From NCBI RefSeq assembly GCF_037893015.1, contig NC_133666.1, positions 565,671,459-565,735,458 on the forward strand: a DNA stretch of 64,000 nucleotides. Reading direction: 5' to 3'. Position 1 is the first letter of the stretch, and each line of letters starts with the position of its first letter. The notes beneath the pieces are model-generated. The model searched no databases, was not told the origin of the DNA, and worked only from the letters and a program-made list of their open reading frames with translations. This DNA is from Macrotis lagotis. Its lineage: Eukaryota > Chordata > Mammalia > Peramelemorphia > Peramelidae. Below, piece after piece: positions 24,429-35,726 of this stretch. A program made the position numbers and the translations under genes.

Positions 24429-24639
24429 TAGTAAGTACTTCATAATTGTTTGTTGACTTATTTTCTTGTGATGCTATAGCTAAGTGATCTTTTGATATTT
24501 AGCAAGGATAGTCCTTGGAAAACAGACTCATTCCATTTGCAGGAGTCATACAGAAGCTTTTCCAATGCAGTAGAACCTGTCCTGTGCTTACTGGCCTAGG
24601 TACTTAGTCTGTTGACATAAATTAAATAAACTTCCCAAA

Positions 24640-24768
24640 GTACAAGCCTGTCATTGTCCTACTCAAGAACCTTCAGTGATTCACTATTACCTCTAGGGAT
24701 AAACACAAATTCCACAGATTGGCATCTAAGGCACTCCACAGTTTGGTTCTAGTTTACTTCTCCAAGAT
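24640..24768 (+). mobile_element. L2 ORF2 fragment, interrupted
   Basis: Sense L2: 'ctactcaagaaccttcagtg', 'ggcactccacagtttgg'. The next L2-like piece in order appears only near 25790, after LTR-like sequence. Confidence 0.65.
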
Positions 24769-24774
24769 AAATTA

Positions 24775-25700
24775 TTTTTGTATATATAGGGGGGAAAAAA
24801 GGAGATTTATTTAAACTAAGTTAATTTAAGCAAAGAGAAAGATGGTTTCCTCTTTTCATCTTCTCTTGGAAAAAATAGGAAATTATTCTAAGGATTCTAA
24901 AGGTCCTTTTACTTTTATTTGCTGAGATTGATAGGCTCCAGCAGAGACTGAAGCTCCCATCAAGTTAAGAGAAGCTAATCAGCAGGCCAGGGGAAGTCAT
25001 CCTCTTTGGAATTTTCCTAGTAGGAGGAATCTAGTGATAACTAACCAGAAGGAGTATTTAACCAATTTCAAAGCTGAATGGAAAGGACAGATTAGGAGGG
25101 TGTGATTTCTGAGCCTCTCTACCGTTCTAGGACAAGAGTTTTTGTAGCCAGCATTTGAGTTCTGTTCTGCTTATGAGGAATCATTATCCAGATCCAGGAA
25201 ACAAAGGCAGAAAGAAAATGAAAATTTATTAAAAGAAGTTACAACATGTAAGAAAATGGTAGGTAAAGAGAGACAGAGACAAAAGAGCAGTCAAGCAGAA
25301 CTGACTGGGCCAGTAAGTCAGAGAATATTGGCCCTGAGCAGAGGTCCGACCCAGATTTCTATGTCTTGTCCCTTATCCAAAGGACAAAAGGTGAATCCCC
25401 TTCCCCCTATTGCACCTGGAATTAGGTAGAGGGTGGAAGAGGAGATCAAGATACAATTTTTTATTGGGGAACCTCCATCCAATTTAATAAGATTTAACAG
25501 CCTTTAAGATTACAAATTCTGTTTCTGCTACATTCTGCTACATTCATAATTCTCTACATCTTTTCCCTAAACCACTTCTATTATCTTACTTTACTTTCTG
25601 AATTCTAACAGGATCTTGGATCCTCTCGAGGCCAGACAAATATATCCAAACTGCTGTAGCCAGAGTTGAATATTCAATAATATGCTTTGTCTGTAAGAAT
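24775..25700 (-). mobile_element. LTR-like insertion splitting an L2
   Basis: Minus-strand sequence has AATAAATTTTC near 25225 and TAAATAAATCTCC near 24808, each after C/T-rich stretches, like LTR 3' parts. It separates L2 pieces at 24640-24768 and about 25790-25900. No retroviral coding motif is seen. Identity is uncertain. Confidence 0.3.
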
Positions 25701-25899
25701 TCATTTAAATTAGATTTGTGTTTTCCTTCTTTGGTATCCAAACAGGTTCAGCCTGCTCCTCATCACCAGTTTTTGCTTCTGGCTAGGGACTTTTCTCCAA
25801 TCCAAACCACTTTCTTCCTGTCAATTCACATGGTGCTTTAGCTCATCTCCTCTATTTGCCATATTCCTTCCCAGTTCCCTACCTCATCATAGACATAAT

Positions 25900-26745
25900 T
25901 TGGTGCTATCATCCTTTGGGATTAGAAGAAGGACCAGAGGTCAGTCTTGCACTCTCACCCTGAATGAGAAAGAAATTTTATTCTCAATCCTCCCCTAACA
26001 AACACATGCCTAGCCACACCCTTTCCTAGAGGTCATGGGAATCTGACCTCTTGGCTTCTCCTGGAAGTTAGAGAAAACTCACTTGGCAAGATTTTTTGTA
26101 AAAATAGGAATGGATGGATTGGAGTATCTGTCCTGGCCAGAGAACTTTCAGAAGGGAAGATTTTTATTAGGGGTGAAATCTACTAGCTTGTGAGATTGAA
26201 AAATGAGATAACATCTTATGGGTTGACTCCAGAATAAAATTTAAGTGCAGCAAAACTGTCTGCCAGATAAAGGGAGAGGGTATAAAACCCATCAAGCTCT
26301 GATTTCATATTTAAGGCAAACAAAGAACAAGAAATGGATTCTTTTTTTTTAAAGCTATATTGAGGGCAAGAAGATCAAGAAGGAATAAGAATATTGCATT
26401 CTTCAAATAAATGGGACTACAAAAACATGTTAGAAAAAAAGGCACATCTATTTAACTCATATTTTGCCCCTTTTCTCCACAAGATGAAGAAAATGAAATT
26501 TAGGTAGTGACAAACAAAATGAAAATAGTTAACAAGAAACTGAAAATCCCAGTGACATTTAGAATGACAGATCCTTTAGGCTATTCATTTTTATCAGATC
26601 TTGATAAATTGCTTCCTAGGTTACAAAAGGATTAGTCAATGTGACTGTAGGGCTGCTGTTGGAAAAATCATAGAACATGATAGAGGAGCCCCAGGAGTGG
26701 GAGAAGGATGTGTCTTGATTGTCAAAAAAAAAGGAAGATATTATT
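25900..26745. other. Unrecognised block left of the long L1
   Basis: No coding signature. Could be old LTR or unique DNA. Confidence 0.35.
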
Positions 26746-27936
26746 AAAAGGATAATTTTGAGAATTTATTAATTTTGAATAGTATTTTTTCCCAATTGCA
26801 TGTAAAAATAGTTTTAAAATTCATTTTTTCATAGGATTTTGAGAACCAAAATTTTTTCTCTCCCTCCCTTTCTTACATAAGATGGGAAGTGATTTGATAG
26901 ATTGCACATTTACATGTGCAATCATACAAATGTATTTCTATATTAGTCATATTATGAAAAAACAAAGAGGGAAAAGCCACAAAAACAAAACAAAAGTAGA
27001 AATAGTATACTTTGATCTGTACTCGGACTTATGGTTCTTTCTCTGGAGATGGATAGCATTTTCCATCATGATTTTTTGGAATTGTCTTGTATCATTGTAT
27101 TTCTGAGAAGAACTAAATCATAGTTAATCCTTATACAGTGTTACTGTTACGGTGTACAGTGTTGTCTGGTTTTTCTTACTTTCTTCAGGATCAGTTCATG
27201 TAAATCATCTCAGGTTTTTCTGAAATCTACCTGCTCATCATTTATTATAGCACAATTGTATTCCATTCCATTTATATACCACAACTTGCTGAATCATTCC
27301 TTAACTGAGGAGCAATCCCTCAATTTCCAATTCTTTGCCTCCACAAAAAGAGTTACTATAAATATTTTTGGACTTATAGGTCCTTTTCCCTTTTATATGA
27401 TCTCTGGGATACAGACTTAGTAGTAGTATTGCTGGATTAAGGGGTAAGCACAGTTAGAGTGCCCTTCCAGAATGGTTAGATCAGATCACATTTCCACCAA
27501 GAGTGCATTAGTGGTCTAATTTTCCCTCATCTTCTTTAATATTTGTAATTTTACTTTTCTGTCATATTAACCAATCTAATAGGTATGAAGTATCACCTCA
27601 AAGTTGTTTTAATTTGCATTTCTCTAATTAATAGTGATTTAGAACATTTTTTCATATGACTACAGGTAGTTTTAATTCTTCATTTGAAAATTATTCATAT
27701 TCTTTTATTTATCAATTGGGGAATGACTTGCATTCTTATAAATTTGACTCAGTTCTTTATATATTCTAGAAATGAAACTTTTATCAGAAACATTTGCCAT
27801 AAAAATTGTTTCCCGGTTTATACTTTCCTTCTAATCTTGATTACATTGGTTTTATTTGAGTGGAACATTTTTATTTTTATCAAAATTATCCATTTTGCAT
27901 TTCTAAAGCTTCTCTATCTTTTGGTTTGTTTGTTTT

Positions 27937-28087
27937 TTTTTAGGTTTTTGTAAGGCAAATGGAGTTAAGTGGCTTGCCCAAGGCCACACAGCTAGGTAAT
28001 TATTAAGTGTTTGAAACCAGATTTGAACCCAGGTACTCTTGACTCCAGGGCCAGTGCTTTATCCACTGAGCCACCTAGCCGCTCCTA
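27937..28087 (-). mobile_element. WSINE1-like SINE
   Basis: Antisense, from TTTTTTTAGGTTTTTGTAAGG (tail) to CCACCTAGCCGCTCC (head). Inserted in the long L1. CTATCT[TC]TTG-like sequence on both sides may be the target duplication. Confidence 0.9.
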
Positions 28088-28144
28088 TCTCTTGTTTTGA
28101 CATAAATTCTTCCTTTCTTCATAGATCTGACAGGTAAAGTATAC

Positions 28145-28281
28145 CTTGCTCTCCTAATTTGTTTATGATAATCTACCTTATATTTAATTTATATGCCTAT
28201 TTTGACCTTATCTTGCTCTCCTAATTTGTTTATGATAATCTACCTTATATTTAATTTATATGCCTATTTTGACCTTATCTT
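28145..28281. repeat. Perfect 67-bp tandem duplication
   Basis: Two identical 67-bp units (28145-28211 and 28212-28278) with the match running 3 bp further, inside a diverged L1. Both start CTTGCTCTCCTAATTTG. Confidence 0.97.
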
Positions 28282-30669
28282 TGGTAGGTAGTGGGAGATG
28301 TTGGTTTAGGCCTAGTTTCGTCCAGACTATTTTTTTCCAGCAGTTTTTGTCAAATATTGAGTTCTTATCTCATGAGTAGGTTTCTCAAACAGTAGATAAC
28401 TATAGTCATTTACTACTGTCTTATACATCTAATTAATTCTACTGCTCCATTACTCTACTTCTTAGCCTGAACTAGTTTGATAATTACTGCTTTTTAACAT
28501 GGTTTTAGATCTGGTACCATTGGATCTAAACTTCCTTTGCATTTATTTATTAATTCCTTTGATATTCCTGATCTTTTGTTCTTCCAGATAACTTTTATTA
28601 TTTTTCAATTTCTATAAAATATTTTTGGTAGTTTGCTATGGCATGTGAATGGATAAATTAATTTAGGTAGAGTTGTCATTTTTATTATATTAGCTTGGAT
28701 TACCCATGAGCAGTTGATAATTTTTTTTTCTAAATGTTTGAATCTGACTTTATTTGTGGAAAAGTATTTTGTAAATATATTCATATAGTTGCTGGGTTAG
28801 TCATGGCAAGTAGATACCCAAATATTTTATGTCATCTACAGTTATTTTAAATGGAATTTCTCTTCCTATCTCTTGCTGTTGAACTTTGTTGGTCATACAT
28901 AGAAATGCTGTTGATTTTTATGAATTTATTTTATATCCTGTGAATTTGCTAAATTATTAGTATTTCAATTTTCCCACATCTAAAGTTGTTAAGTATTTTA
29001 AGTAATTTTCAGTTTTTATCTCAGGTTCTCTAAGAATACTATCAAATCATTTTGTGAAGAGTGAGAGTTTTGTTTGCTCATTGCCTATTCTAATTCGTTC
29101 AATTTCTTCTCTTATTGGTAAAGCTAACATTTTTAATATGATATTGAATAATAGTAGTGTTAAAGGGCATCCTTGTTTCACCCATGATTTTATTGGGAAG
29201 GCTTCTTGCTTATTCCCAATAAGATAATGCTAACTGATAGTTTTAGATAGATATCGCTTATCTTATTGGGAATTGCTCCATTTATTCCTATGCTTTATAG
29301 TGTTTTTTAAAATAGGGATGTGTGTTATATTTTATCAAAAGCTTTTTCCTGCATCTTTTGAGATAATCATATTATTTCTGCTAATTTTATTATTGATATA
29401 GTCAATTATGCTAATACTTTTCCTAAAATTGAACTACACTTGCATTCCTGTTATAAATTCCTCCATTTATAATTTATTATCCTGGTGATAAATTGCTGTA
29501 ATGTCATTACTAATATTTTATTTAAAATATTGGCATTAAAATTCATTAAGAAAATTGGTTTATAATTTTTTATTTGGTACTTCCTGATTTATATATCAGC
29601 ACCATATTTGTGTCATGAAAGGAATTTGGTAGGACTTCTTTTTCATCTATTTTCCCCAGTAGTTTATATAGTTTTGAAATCAATTGTTCTTTGAATGCTT
29701 GATAGAATTCACTTGTAAATCCATCTGGTCCTGAAGACTTTTTTTAGGGAGTGCATAGATGGTTTGTTCCATCTCTCTTTCTAAACTTGGGTCATTTAAG
29801 TATTTTATTTCCTTTTCTTTTAATTTGGACAATTATTTTTTTCGTAAATATTCATCCACTTCACTGGGCAAAATTGCTTTAATTTCCTCTTTATTGCTGG
29901 TAAATTCACCCTCTTATTATTTATTCCTTAATGAAATTTTTAGTGTTTTCACCATTTTATGCTGATTGAATTTGGAATGTCTTATTATTATTTTATTGTG
30001 GTAGAATATCTGCAACAGAAATCTACACAAGTTATTATTATTATCGTGTGGTCTTTTTGCAAATATTATCATTAGAGTTATAATTGAGATTATTGTTTGA
30101 ATCAAAAAATGATATTGCTACTTGCTTTTGAATGTACTCTAAAACTCTCTCTGCAAATATTTGCCAGAATTGTGTCTTTCTCCAAAGGACAATACAATTA
30201 AATTCATTGAGATGAATGTAGATAATAAATGGTCTCTGACATCCTGAAGTATATTTATAAACCATAATGTAAGTTCACATTTATATAACACTTTTTAAAA
30301 ATTTTTAACAAAATAATTTAATTAAGTTTAAATTTAAACAGATACACATATGGAATTAGCTTTGAAACAAATGAATCCTTTTGTTATTTTCACCAATTCT
30401 TACTAATTTAGTTCTTTTTGTCTCATTCCTGTTAATAGTTTTCAAAAAAAACAAAGCAATTCTTTTTAGTCCATTGTCTTACCTTTTTATTTTTTATTTA
30501 TTATTTATATTTATTCCCATTTTGTACAAATGTATTTTTATACATTAATAAAATATTCTTGTTTAAGAGTAAATGAAATACCCCTCCCCCATAAATATAG
30601 ACTTGCTTGAGCGATAAAGTAAAGAGGAGAGAAAAAAATTAAAATTAAAAAAATAATAGTAATAATTGT

Positions 30670-30828
30670 AGGTATGGCCAGGTGGCAAAATGGACAGAGG
30701 ACCAGCCCTGGAGCCACGAGCACCTGAGCCCACATCCGGCCCGTACACCCAACAATCACCCAGCCATGTGACATGCAAGCCACCGGAATCCCACTGCCCT
30801 GAAAAAATCAAAAAAAGAAAAAAAAAGA
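30670..30828 (+). mobile_element. Diverged SINE inside the half-LINE
   Basis: tRNA-like head (GGCCAGGTGGCAAAATGGAC), 'ccctggagccacgagcacctgag' type body, and an A-rich tail ending near 30828. It shares the body of the WSINE1-like family but is GC-shifted and diverged. Confidence 0.65.
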
Positions 30829-30857
30829 CCCAAAATAAAATAAAATAGTAATAAAAG

Positions 30858-31022
30858 TAGGGTGGCTGGGTGGTGGACAGAGCATTGGCCCTTGAGCCAG
30901 GAGCACTGGGGTATAAATCCAGCCTCAGACACCCAATAATCACCCTGCTATGCGGCCCCAGGCAGGCCACCCAGTCCCATGTGCCCTGCACCCCCTCATA
31001 ATAATAATAATAATAATAATAT
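30858..31022 (+). mobile_element. Diverged SINE with (ATA)n tail inside the half-LINE
   Basis: Head GGGTGGCTGGGTGGTGGAC, body with CAGCCTCAGACACCCAATAA, ending in CCCCCTC and an (ATA)7-type tail at 31000-31022. It is a second GC-shifted copy like the one at 30670. Confidence 0.65.
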
Positions 31023-31114
31023 AAAATGTGTTTGAGTCTTTGTTCCAACACCAACAACTCTGTCACGGGTGGATCACATTCTTTATGATAAGTCCATCAC
31101 AAAAGTTACTTCCA

Positions 31115-31244
31115 GGGGATAGAGCACTGGCCCTGGAGTCAGGAGTACCTGAGTTCAAATCTGGCCTCAGACACTTAATAATTACCTAGCCGTGTGGCCT
31201 TGGGCAAGCCACTTAACCCCATTGCCTTGCAAAAACTAAAAGAA
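31115..31244 (+). mobile_element. WSINE1-like SINE, 5'-truncated, with TSD
   Basis: Starts at GGGGATAGAGCACTGG, so the extreme head is missing, and ends in an A-rich tail. Flanked by the perfect 14-bp duplication AAAAGTTACTTCCA at 31101-31114 and 31245-31258. It is close to consensus, so it is the youngest of the four nested copies. Confidence 0.9.
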
Positions 31245-31360
31245 AAAAGTTACTTCCATATTTTTCCACCATTGTCATTGCTGATCGCAACTCCCTCTTT
31301 TTGTATTTCTCCACTACCATGTGCTATATTTTCTCTCTCCTTTCACTCTGACTCTGCTGT

Positions 31361-31512
31361 AGGGTAGCTGAGTGGCACAGCAGACAGACCCCCAGCCTTG
31401 TGGCCAAGAGGCCCCGAGCCCCCATACCACTCCTTAGGCCCAGCATCCACCTGGCCCTATGGTCCCAGACAGGCCATCCAATCCCAGTCCCTTGCAAGAA
31501 GTAAAAAAGAAA
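31361..31512 (+). mobile_element. Diverged SINE inside the half-LINE
   Basis: Head GGGTAGCTGAGTGGCACAG, strongly CG-altered body and tail GCAAGAAGTAAAAAAG. Half-LINE 3' UTR sequence continues on both sides. It is assigned by its head and tail. Confidence 0.55.
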
Positions 31513-32036
31513 CTGTGTTATATCTGACCACTCTCCCCCATGGTCCATCCTTGCCTCCTTCACTCACATCACCCCCCTTCCCGCTGTCCCCCCCTCCTTC
31601 TTACTCCAGATGTCTATACCCCATTGAGTATATATGCTGTTTCCTCTCCTAGCCACCTCTGATGAGAGCAAAGATTCCCTCATTCCCCCCCTTGCCTTTC
31701 CCCCCTTCCATATCATTGCAATAGCTCATTGTAATAAAGAAAACTATATGAAATATCTTGGCCTATTCCCCCTCTCCTTTTTCTTTCTCCCATTACATTT
31801 CCCTTTTTTCTATTGACTCCATTTTTACACCATATTTTATCTTCAAATTCAGCTTTCTCCTGTGCTTCAACTATATAAGCTTCCTCTACCTGCTCTATTA
31901 ACTGAGAAGGTTCATATGAGTATTATCGGTGTCCTTTTTCTATATAGGAATACATGCAGTTCATCATCATTAAGTCCCTCATATTTTCCCCCTCTCCTCC
32001 AATCTCCATGCTTCACCTGAGTCCTGTATCTGAAGA

Positions 32037-33090
32037 TCAAACCTTCTGTTCAGCTCTGGCCATTCCAACAGGAACATGAAATTCCCCTGGTTCATTGAAA
32101 GTCCATCTTTTCCCCTGCAACAGGACATTCAGCCTAGCTGGGTAGTTGATTCTTGGCTTCATTCTAAGCTCTTTTGCCTTCTGGTATATTATATTCCAAG
32201 CCCTACGAGCTTCCAATGTAGTTACTGCTAAGTCCTGTGTGATCCTGATTGTAGCTCCACCATATTTGAACTGTGTCCTTCTGGCTGCTTGTAATATTTT
32301 CTCTTTGACTTGGGAGTTCTGGAATTTGTCTATAATATTCCTAGGGGTTGGTTTTTTGGGATCTCTTTCTCAGGGGGATCAGTGGATTCTCTCCATTTCT
32401 ATTTTGCCCTCTGCTTCTAGAATATCAGGGCAATTTTCCTGTAGTAATTCTTTGAAAATGATGTCAAGGCTCTTTTCCTGATCATGACTTTCAGATATTC
32501 CAATAATTTTTAAATTATCTTTCCTAAGTCTGTTTTCCATATCAGTTGTTTTTTCAATGAGATGTTTCACATTTTCTTCTAATTTTTCATTCTTTTGGTT
32601 TTGAAGTATTGATTCCTGGTTTCTCATAAACTCATCAATCTCCCTGAGTTCTATTCTTTGTCTGAAGGATTTGTTCTCCTTAGAGAGTTTTCTTATGTCT
32701 TTTTCCATCTGGCCAATTTTGCTTTTTAAAGCATTCTTCTCCTCAATAACTTTTTTGAACTGTTTTATCCATTTGACCTAAGCTGATTTTTAGCATGCTA
32801 TTTTCTTCAGCATTTTTTTGGATTTCCTTGACTAGGCTGCTGACTTCATTTTCATGTTTTTCCTGCATCTCTCTCCTTTCTTTTCTCAGTTTTTCTTCTA
32901 ACTCCTTCATTTGATTTTCAAAGTCTTTTTTGAGCTCTGTCATAGCCTGAGCCCAATTTCTGTGTTTCTTGGAGTTTTTAAATATAGGAGCTTGTGCTTC
33001 CTCATCTTCAGACTGAGTATTTTGATCCTTCTTGGGCTCATATGCAAAATATTTCTCAATGGTGTTCCTCTTGTTTCTCTTCTTGCTCAT
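32037..33090 (-). pseudogene. L1-type ORF1 remnant of the half-LINE
   Basis: This is an RNA-binding ORF1 protein of a LINE, not a cellular gene. It starts MSKKRNKRNTIEKYF and has a long charged coiled coil rich in Glu/Lys over the first ~190 residues. The RRM-like part contains NLKIIGISESHDQEKS, and the C-terminal domain contains RRTQFKYGGATIRITQDLA, ending before a stop at 32037-32039. The span of 1,054 nt is close to the usual ~350 codons. Breaks seen: a one-base expansion in the T6 run at 32751-32756 (minus-strand A-run) shifts the frame, and two in-frame TGA codons lie at 32379-32381 and 32370-32372. No ORF2 follows. The copy is otherwise well preserved, so the insertion is moderately young. 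Confidence 0.85.
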
Positions 33091-33833
33091 TTTCCCAGCC
33101 TGAGCCTGGTTTTGGGGTGCTTCCTGAGCTTTTGGGACACTCCCACAAGGATCTCAGTGTGAGAGGCTCTGTCCTCCCTCCTGGTCTGTGAATGACCATA
33201 TGCGCCCCCCTTTGCCACAGGGCTGAGTTGGAGGGGGGCCCTGCTGTTCTATGGGGGGCCTAGACTGTGATCAGTATCTGAATATGGTCAGAACCCCAGA
33301 GTCCTGTTCCAGGGACAGAGGACAGAGCTCGCAATCTCTCTCTCTTCACTCCCCTGCCTAGGATCAATGGGCTCATGCCCTGGGGGCTCCTGCTTACCAG
33401 CTCTGCCTGCTTCTGTTTCCTGGAACTTGGCTTGAGCTAGCTATGCTGCTTGCTGTGTGCCCTGAGGGCTGGGCTTCACTTGCTGGCCCTGGCAGAGGTC
33501 CCCCTGAGTTTCCCCCAATTTGTGCCTGGTGCTCCCCTGGGTGTAACTCCGGAGACTCCCCCACTGCTGTGAGCTGTGGCTCCCAGTGCCCTGGGGCTGC
33601 CTCTGGGAGGCTGAAGTTCTTTTGCTCTGGTGGGCCACCCCTCTGGCAGCGCCTCTCCGATCCCGGGGAGCAGAGCCTTTCTGCTCTTTTCCAGGTTACC
33701 TTCAGTAGGAGAACTGCCTCAATGGGTCTCTCTGTGGGTTCTGTCTCTTGAAAATTTAGAGTCCTTAGCTTATGAGTTTTAATAAGAGAGCGCGTAAGAC
33801 AGGATCCGTTCTTGTCACCATCTTGGCTCCGCC
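33091..33833 (-). promoter_or_regulatory. 5' UTR / internal promoter region of the half-LINE
   Basis: GC-rich leader of the element, reading GGCGGAGCCAAGATGG at its start, with no intact ORF that looks conserved. The 149- and 102-codon open frames here are by-products of base composition. L1-type leaders carry the pol II promoter; activity of this copy is unknown. Confidence 0.6.
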
Positions 33834-33898
33834 TATATAACACTTTTAGATTTATTAATGAAATCCTTTTAAGTAGGTTTATACTTTTTAGGGTTGTT

Positions 33899-34065
33899 GT
33901 TTTATTTTGTTTGGTTTTTTTTAGGTTTTTGCAAGGTAAATGGGGTTAAGTGGCTTGCCCAAGGCCACACAGCTAGGTAATTATTAAGTGTCTGGACTGG
34001 ATTTGAACCCAAGTACTCCTGACTCCAAGGCTGGTGCTTTATCCACTACGCCACCTAGCTGCCCC
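33899..34065 (-). mobile_element. WSINE1-like SINE with TSD
   Basis: Antisense copy next to the half-LINE, flanked by TAGGGTTGTT at 33889-33898 and 34066-34075. Confidence 0.92.
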
Positions 34066-34379
34066 TAGGGTTGTTTCATATTTAAATAGTTTTGATTTAT
34101 ATCTATATCACCTAAGATGGAGGTACCTATGAAGGAAGCACCAGAGATATTTCTGGAAAAGGACTTTCTCTTTTCCCTTATCACTAGGGTAGCAGCAGTC
34201 TCTTTACATTGATTGAAAAATATGAATTGGCTGCACCTTTAGGTCTTCCCAGCAGAGGCAGAGCCCTTGATTTTTGGCATCCAGGGGTGAAGGTCTGGTT
34301 CACTTGTATCATTGGTACCATGTAATAAGTTGGTTGAGAGAAAGGTAAACTTCACCTGTAATACAGGCAGATACACACA

Positions 34380-34380
<1 letters not shown>

Positions 34381-34432
<52 letters not shown>
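34381..34432. repeat. (ATCT)13 microsatellite
   Basis: Thirteen uninterrupted tetranucleotide units, likely polymorphic. Confidence 0.97.
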
Positions 34433-34469
34433 GTACACCCACATAGTGCTTTGCAAATTTTAGGGAAAA

Positions 34470-34650
34470 ACATATGCATTTGGATTTAGAAGACTCTGGT
34501 TTACATTTTAACTCTGCAATTTTACTATTTGAGTGGGAGCAACCTTGGAAAATCACTTAATCCCTATAGAATCGAGTTTTCAACCTGAGAAATTCCTGGT
34601 TTTTCCAAATGAATTAGATTAAATGATATCTAAGCTCCTTCCAAACTTTT
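34470..34650 (+). mobile_element. MIR fragment
   Basis: Sense MIR: 'gatttagaagactctggtttac', 'ggaaaatcacttaatccc', 'atgatatctaagctcctt'. Confidence 0.65.
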
Positions 34651-34969
34651 GATCTTGTGCATCTGCTTTGTGCTTTGTATATGGATCTGGATGGGGGGCA
34701 GATTAGAAGATGGAAATCTAAGAAAGTAGACAAATTTGTGGTTGAATTTCAAAAAGGGGAAATAAATATTAAAAGGGAATAGAAGACATGGAATTAGGTA
34801 TGAGTGAAAAGCTGCCATAAAAGGAAAAAGAACTGGGGCTTAGCATTTAAAGTTTAGGGGCAGGAAGGAATACTGTATTGAGAAAAACAGAGATCTCAGT
34901 CGACCTAGAATTTGACAAAGAGAATTGGAGATGATAAAAACAGCCTAAAGTAACATTTCCAAGCTTTTA

Positions 34970-35165
34970 AATGTGCAAAATGCTTTACATATGTTAATTC
35001 ATTCGATTAGCTTCATAGTTAGCCTGTGAAGTAGTTCCTCTTTATTTTATCTTCATTTTGTGAAGTAATTGAAGTGCAGGATGGTTAGGTGATTTTTCAC
35101 AATCACATATCTAGTCATTGTCAGAGAATGCATTTGGATTCTGGTTTTCCTGATCTCATATTCAC
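34970..35165 (-). mobile_element. MIR fragment
   Basis: Antisense MIR: 'tttacatatgttaattcattc', 'gtgatttttcacaatcacat', 'catttggattctggttttcctg'. Confidence 0.65.
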
Positions 35166-35429
35166 ATCTATCTTGGTATATGCATTCTAGTCACTTTGCC
35201 ACATTTTTTTTTTAAGCTGTAGGGGCATTGGAGAGAAAAAGATATGAAAATAAAAAATGGATATTTATAGTGAGAAGTGGAAGTTGGGCAGTTAGTTAAC
35301 AATCATTTGGTAATAAAAGTGGGAATGCACACACAAAGGGCAACAGAGTTTGTGATCTGCAGGAGCTAACAGTCTAATGAAGAAACAATATGAAAAAATC
35401 ATATATGAACAAGATTAAATGAAATATAT

Positions 35430-35515
35430 AATTTTGTTTATATACATATATTTATGTATACATACATATATAAATATTTATATGTATATAAATATTTATA
35501 TATTTATAGATACAC
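35430..35515. repeat. AT-rich (TATA/CATA)n stretch
   Basis: Imperfect TA, CATA and TAAATAT units. Partly self-complementary and AT-only over long runs. Confidence 0.8.
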
Positions 35516-35575
35516 ACCTACTCACATATAATCTTGTATGAAAGATGAAGTTACTTGTCCAGTAGCTTTCCCCTC

Positions 35576-35671
35576 CATCTCTCTCTCTCTGTGTCTGTCA
35601 CTGTCTCTGTCTTTCTTTTTCTCTCTTTCTCTTTCTCTTTCTCTTTCTCTTTCTCTTTCTCTTTCTCTTTC

Positions 35672-35721
<50 letters not shown>
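35576..35721. repeat. Polypyrimidine microsatellite upstream of EMC2 promoter
   Basis: The tract starts with CT/GT-type units, becomes an all-pyrimidine hexamer repeat of the CTTTCT type (about 35610-35672), has one interrupting G at 35673, then about 23 CT dinucleotides to 35721. It lies about 270 bp upstream of the predicted initiator and has the mirror symmetry needed for triplex (H-DNA). Confidence 0.9.

Positions 35722-35726
<5 letters not shown>

Larger units (their letters stand above)
26747..29990 (-). mobile_element. Long antisense L1 (3' UTR and most of ORF2)
   Basis: 3.2 kb of L1 in reverse: 3' UTR at 26750-27120, then ORF2 C-terminus and, near 29700, a reverse-transcriptase motif reading [20 protein letters not shown] on the minus strand. 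The frame is broken by many stops. It is interrupted by a SINE at 27937-28087 and contains a perfect 67-bp tandem duplication at 28145-28281. No ORF1 or 5' UTR follows, so the copy is 5'-truncated. Confidence 0.85.
30296..33833 (-). mobile_element. Half-LINE (HAL1-like: L1 ORF1, no ORF2), apparently full length
   Basis: The element runs right to left. Its 5' end (33833) reads GGCGGAGCCAAGATGG, the usual L1-type start. About 740 bp of GC-rich 5' UTR follows, then an ORF1 remnant (33090-32037), then a purine-rich 3' UTR with no reverse-transcriptase-like sequence. The perfect 14-bp repeat TATATAACACTTTT flanks it at 30282-30295 and 33834-33847 and is taken as the target-site duplication. Four SINE copies at 30.67-31.51 kb sit in the 3' part, so the element itself is about 2.9 kb, close to HAL1 length. 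The alternative is an L1 that lost ORF2. The 3' boundary lacks a clean poly(A). Confidence 0.75.

Noticed and set aside
31398..31816. Proline-rich plus-strand frames
   Set aside because: They are the complement of the purine-rich half-LINE 3' UTR and a nested SINE.
32379..33090. Glu/Lys-rich coiled-coil proteins on the minus strand as cellular genes
   Set aside because: They are two pieces of an L1-type ORF1 broken by a frameshift, inside a TSD-bounded element.
33394..33843. 149-codon minus-strand open frame, GC-rich
   Set aside because: It lies in the half-LINE 5' leader, has no recognisable domain and overlaps other long frames produced by high GC.
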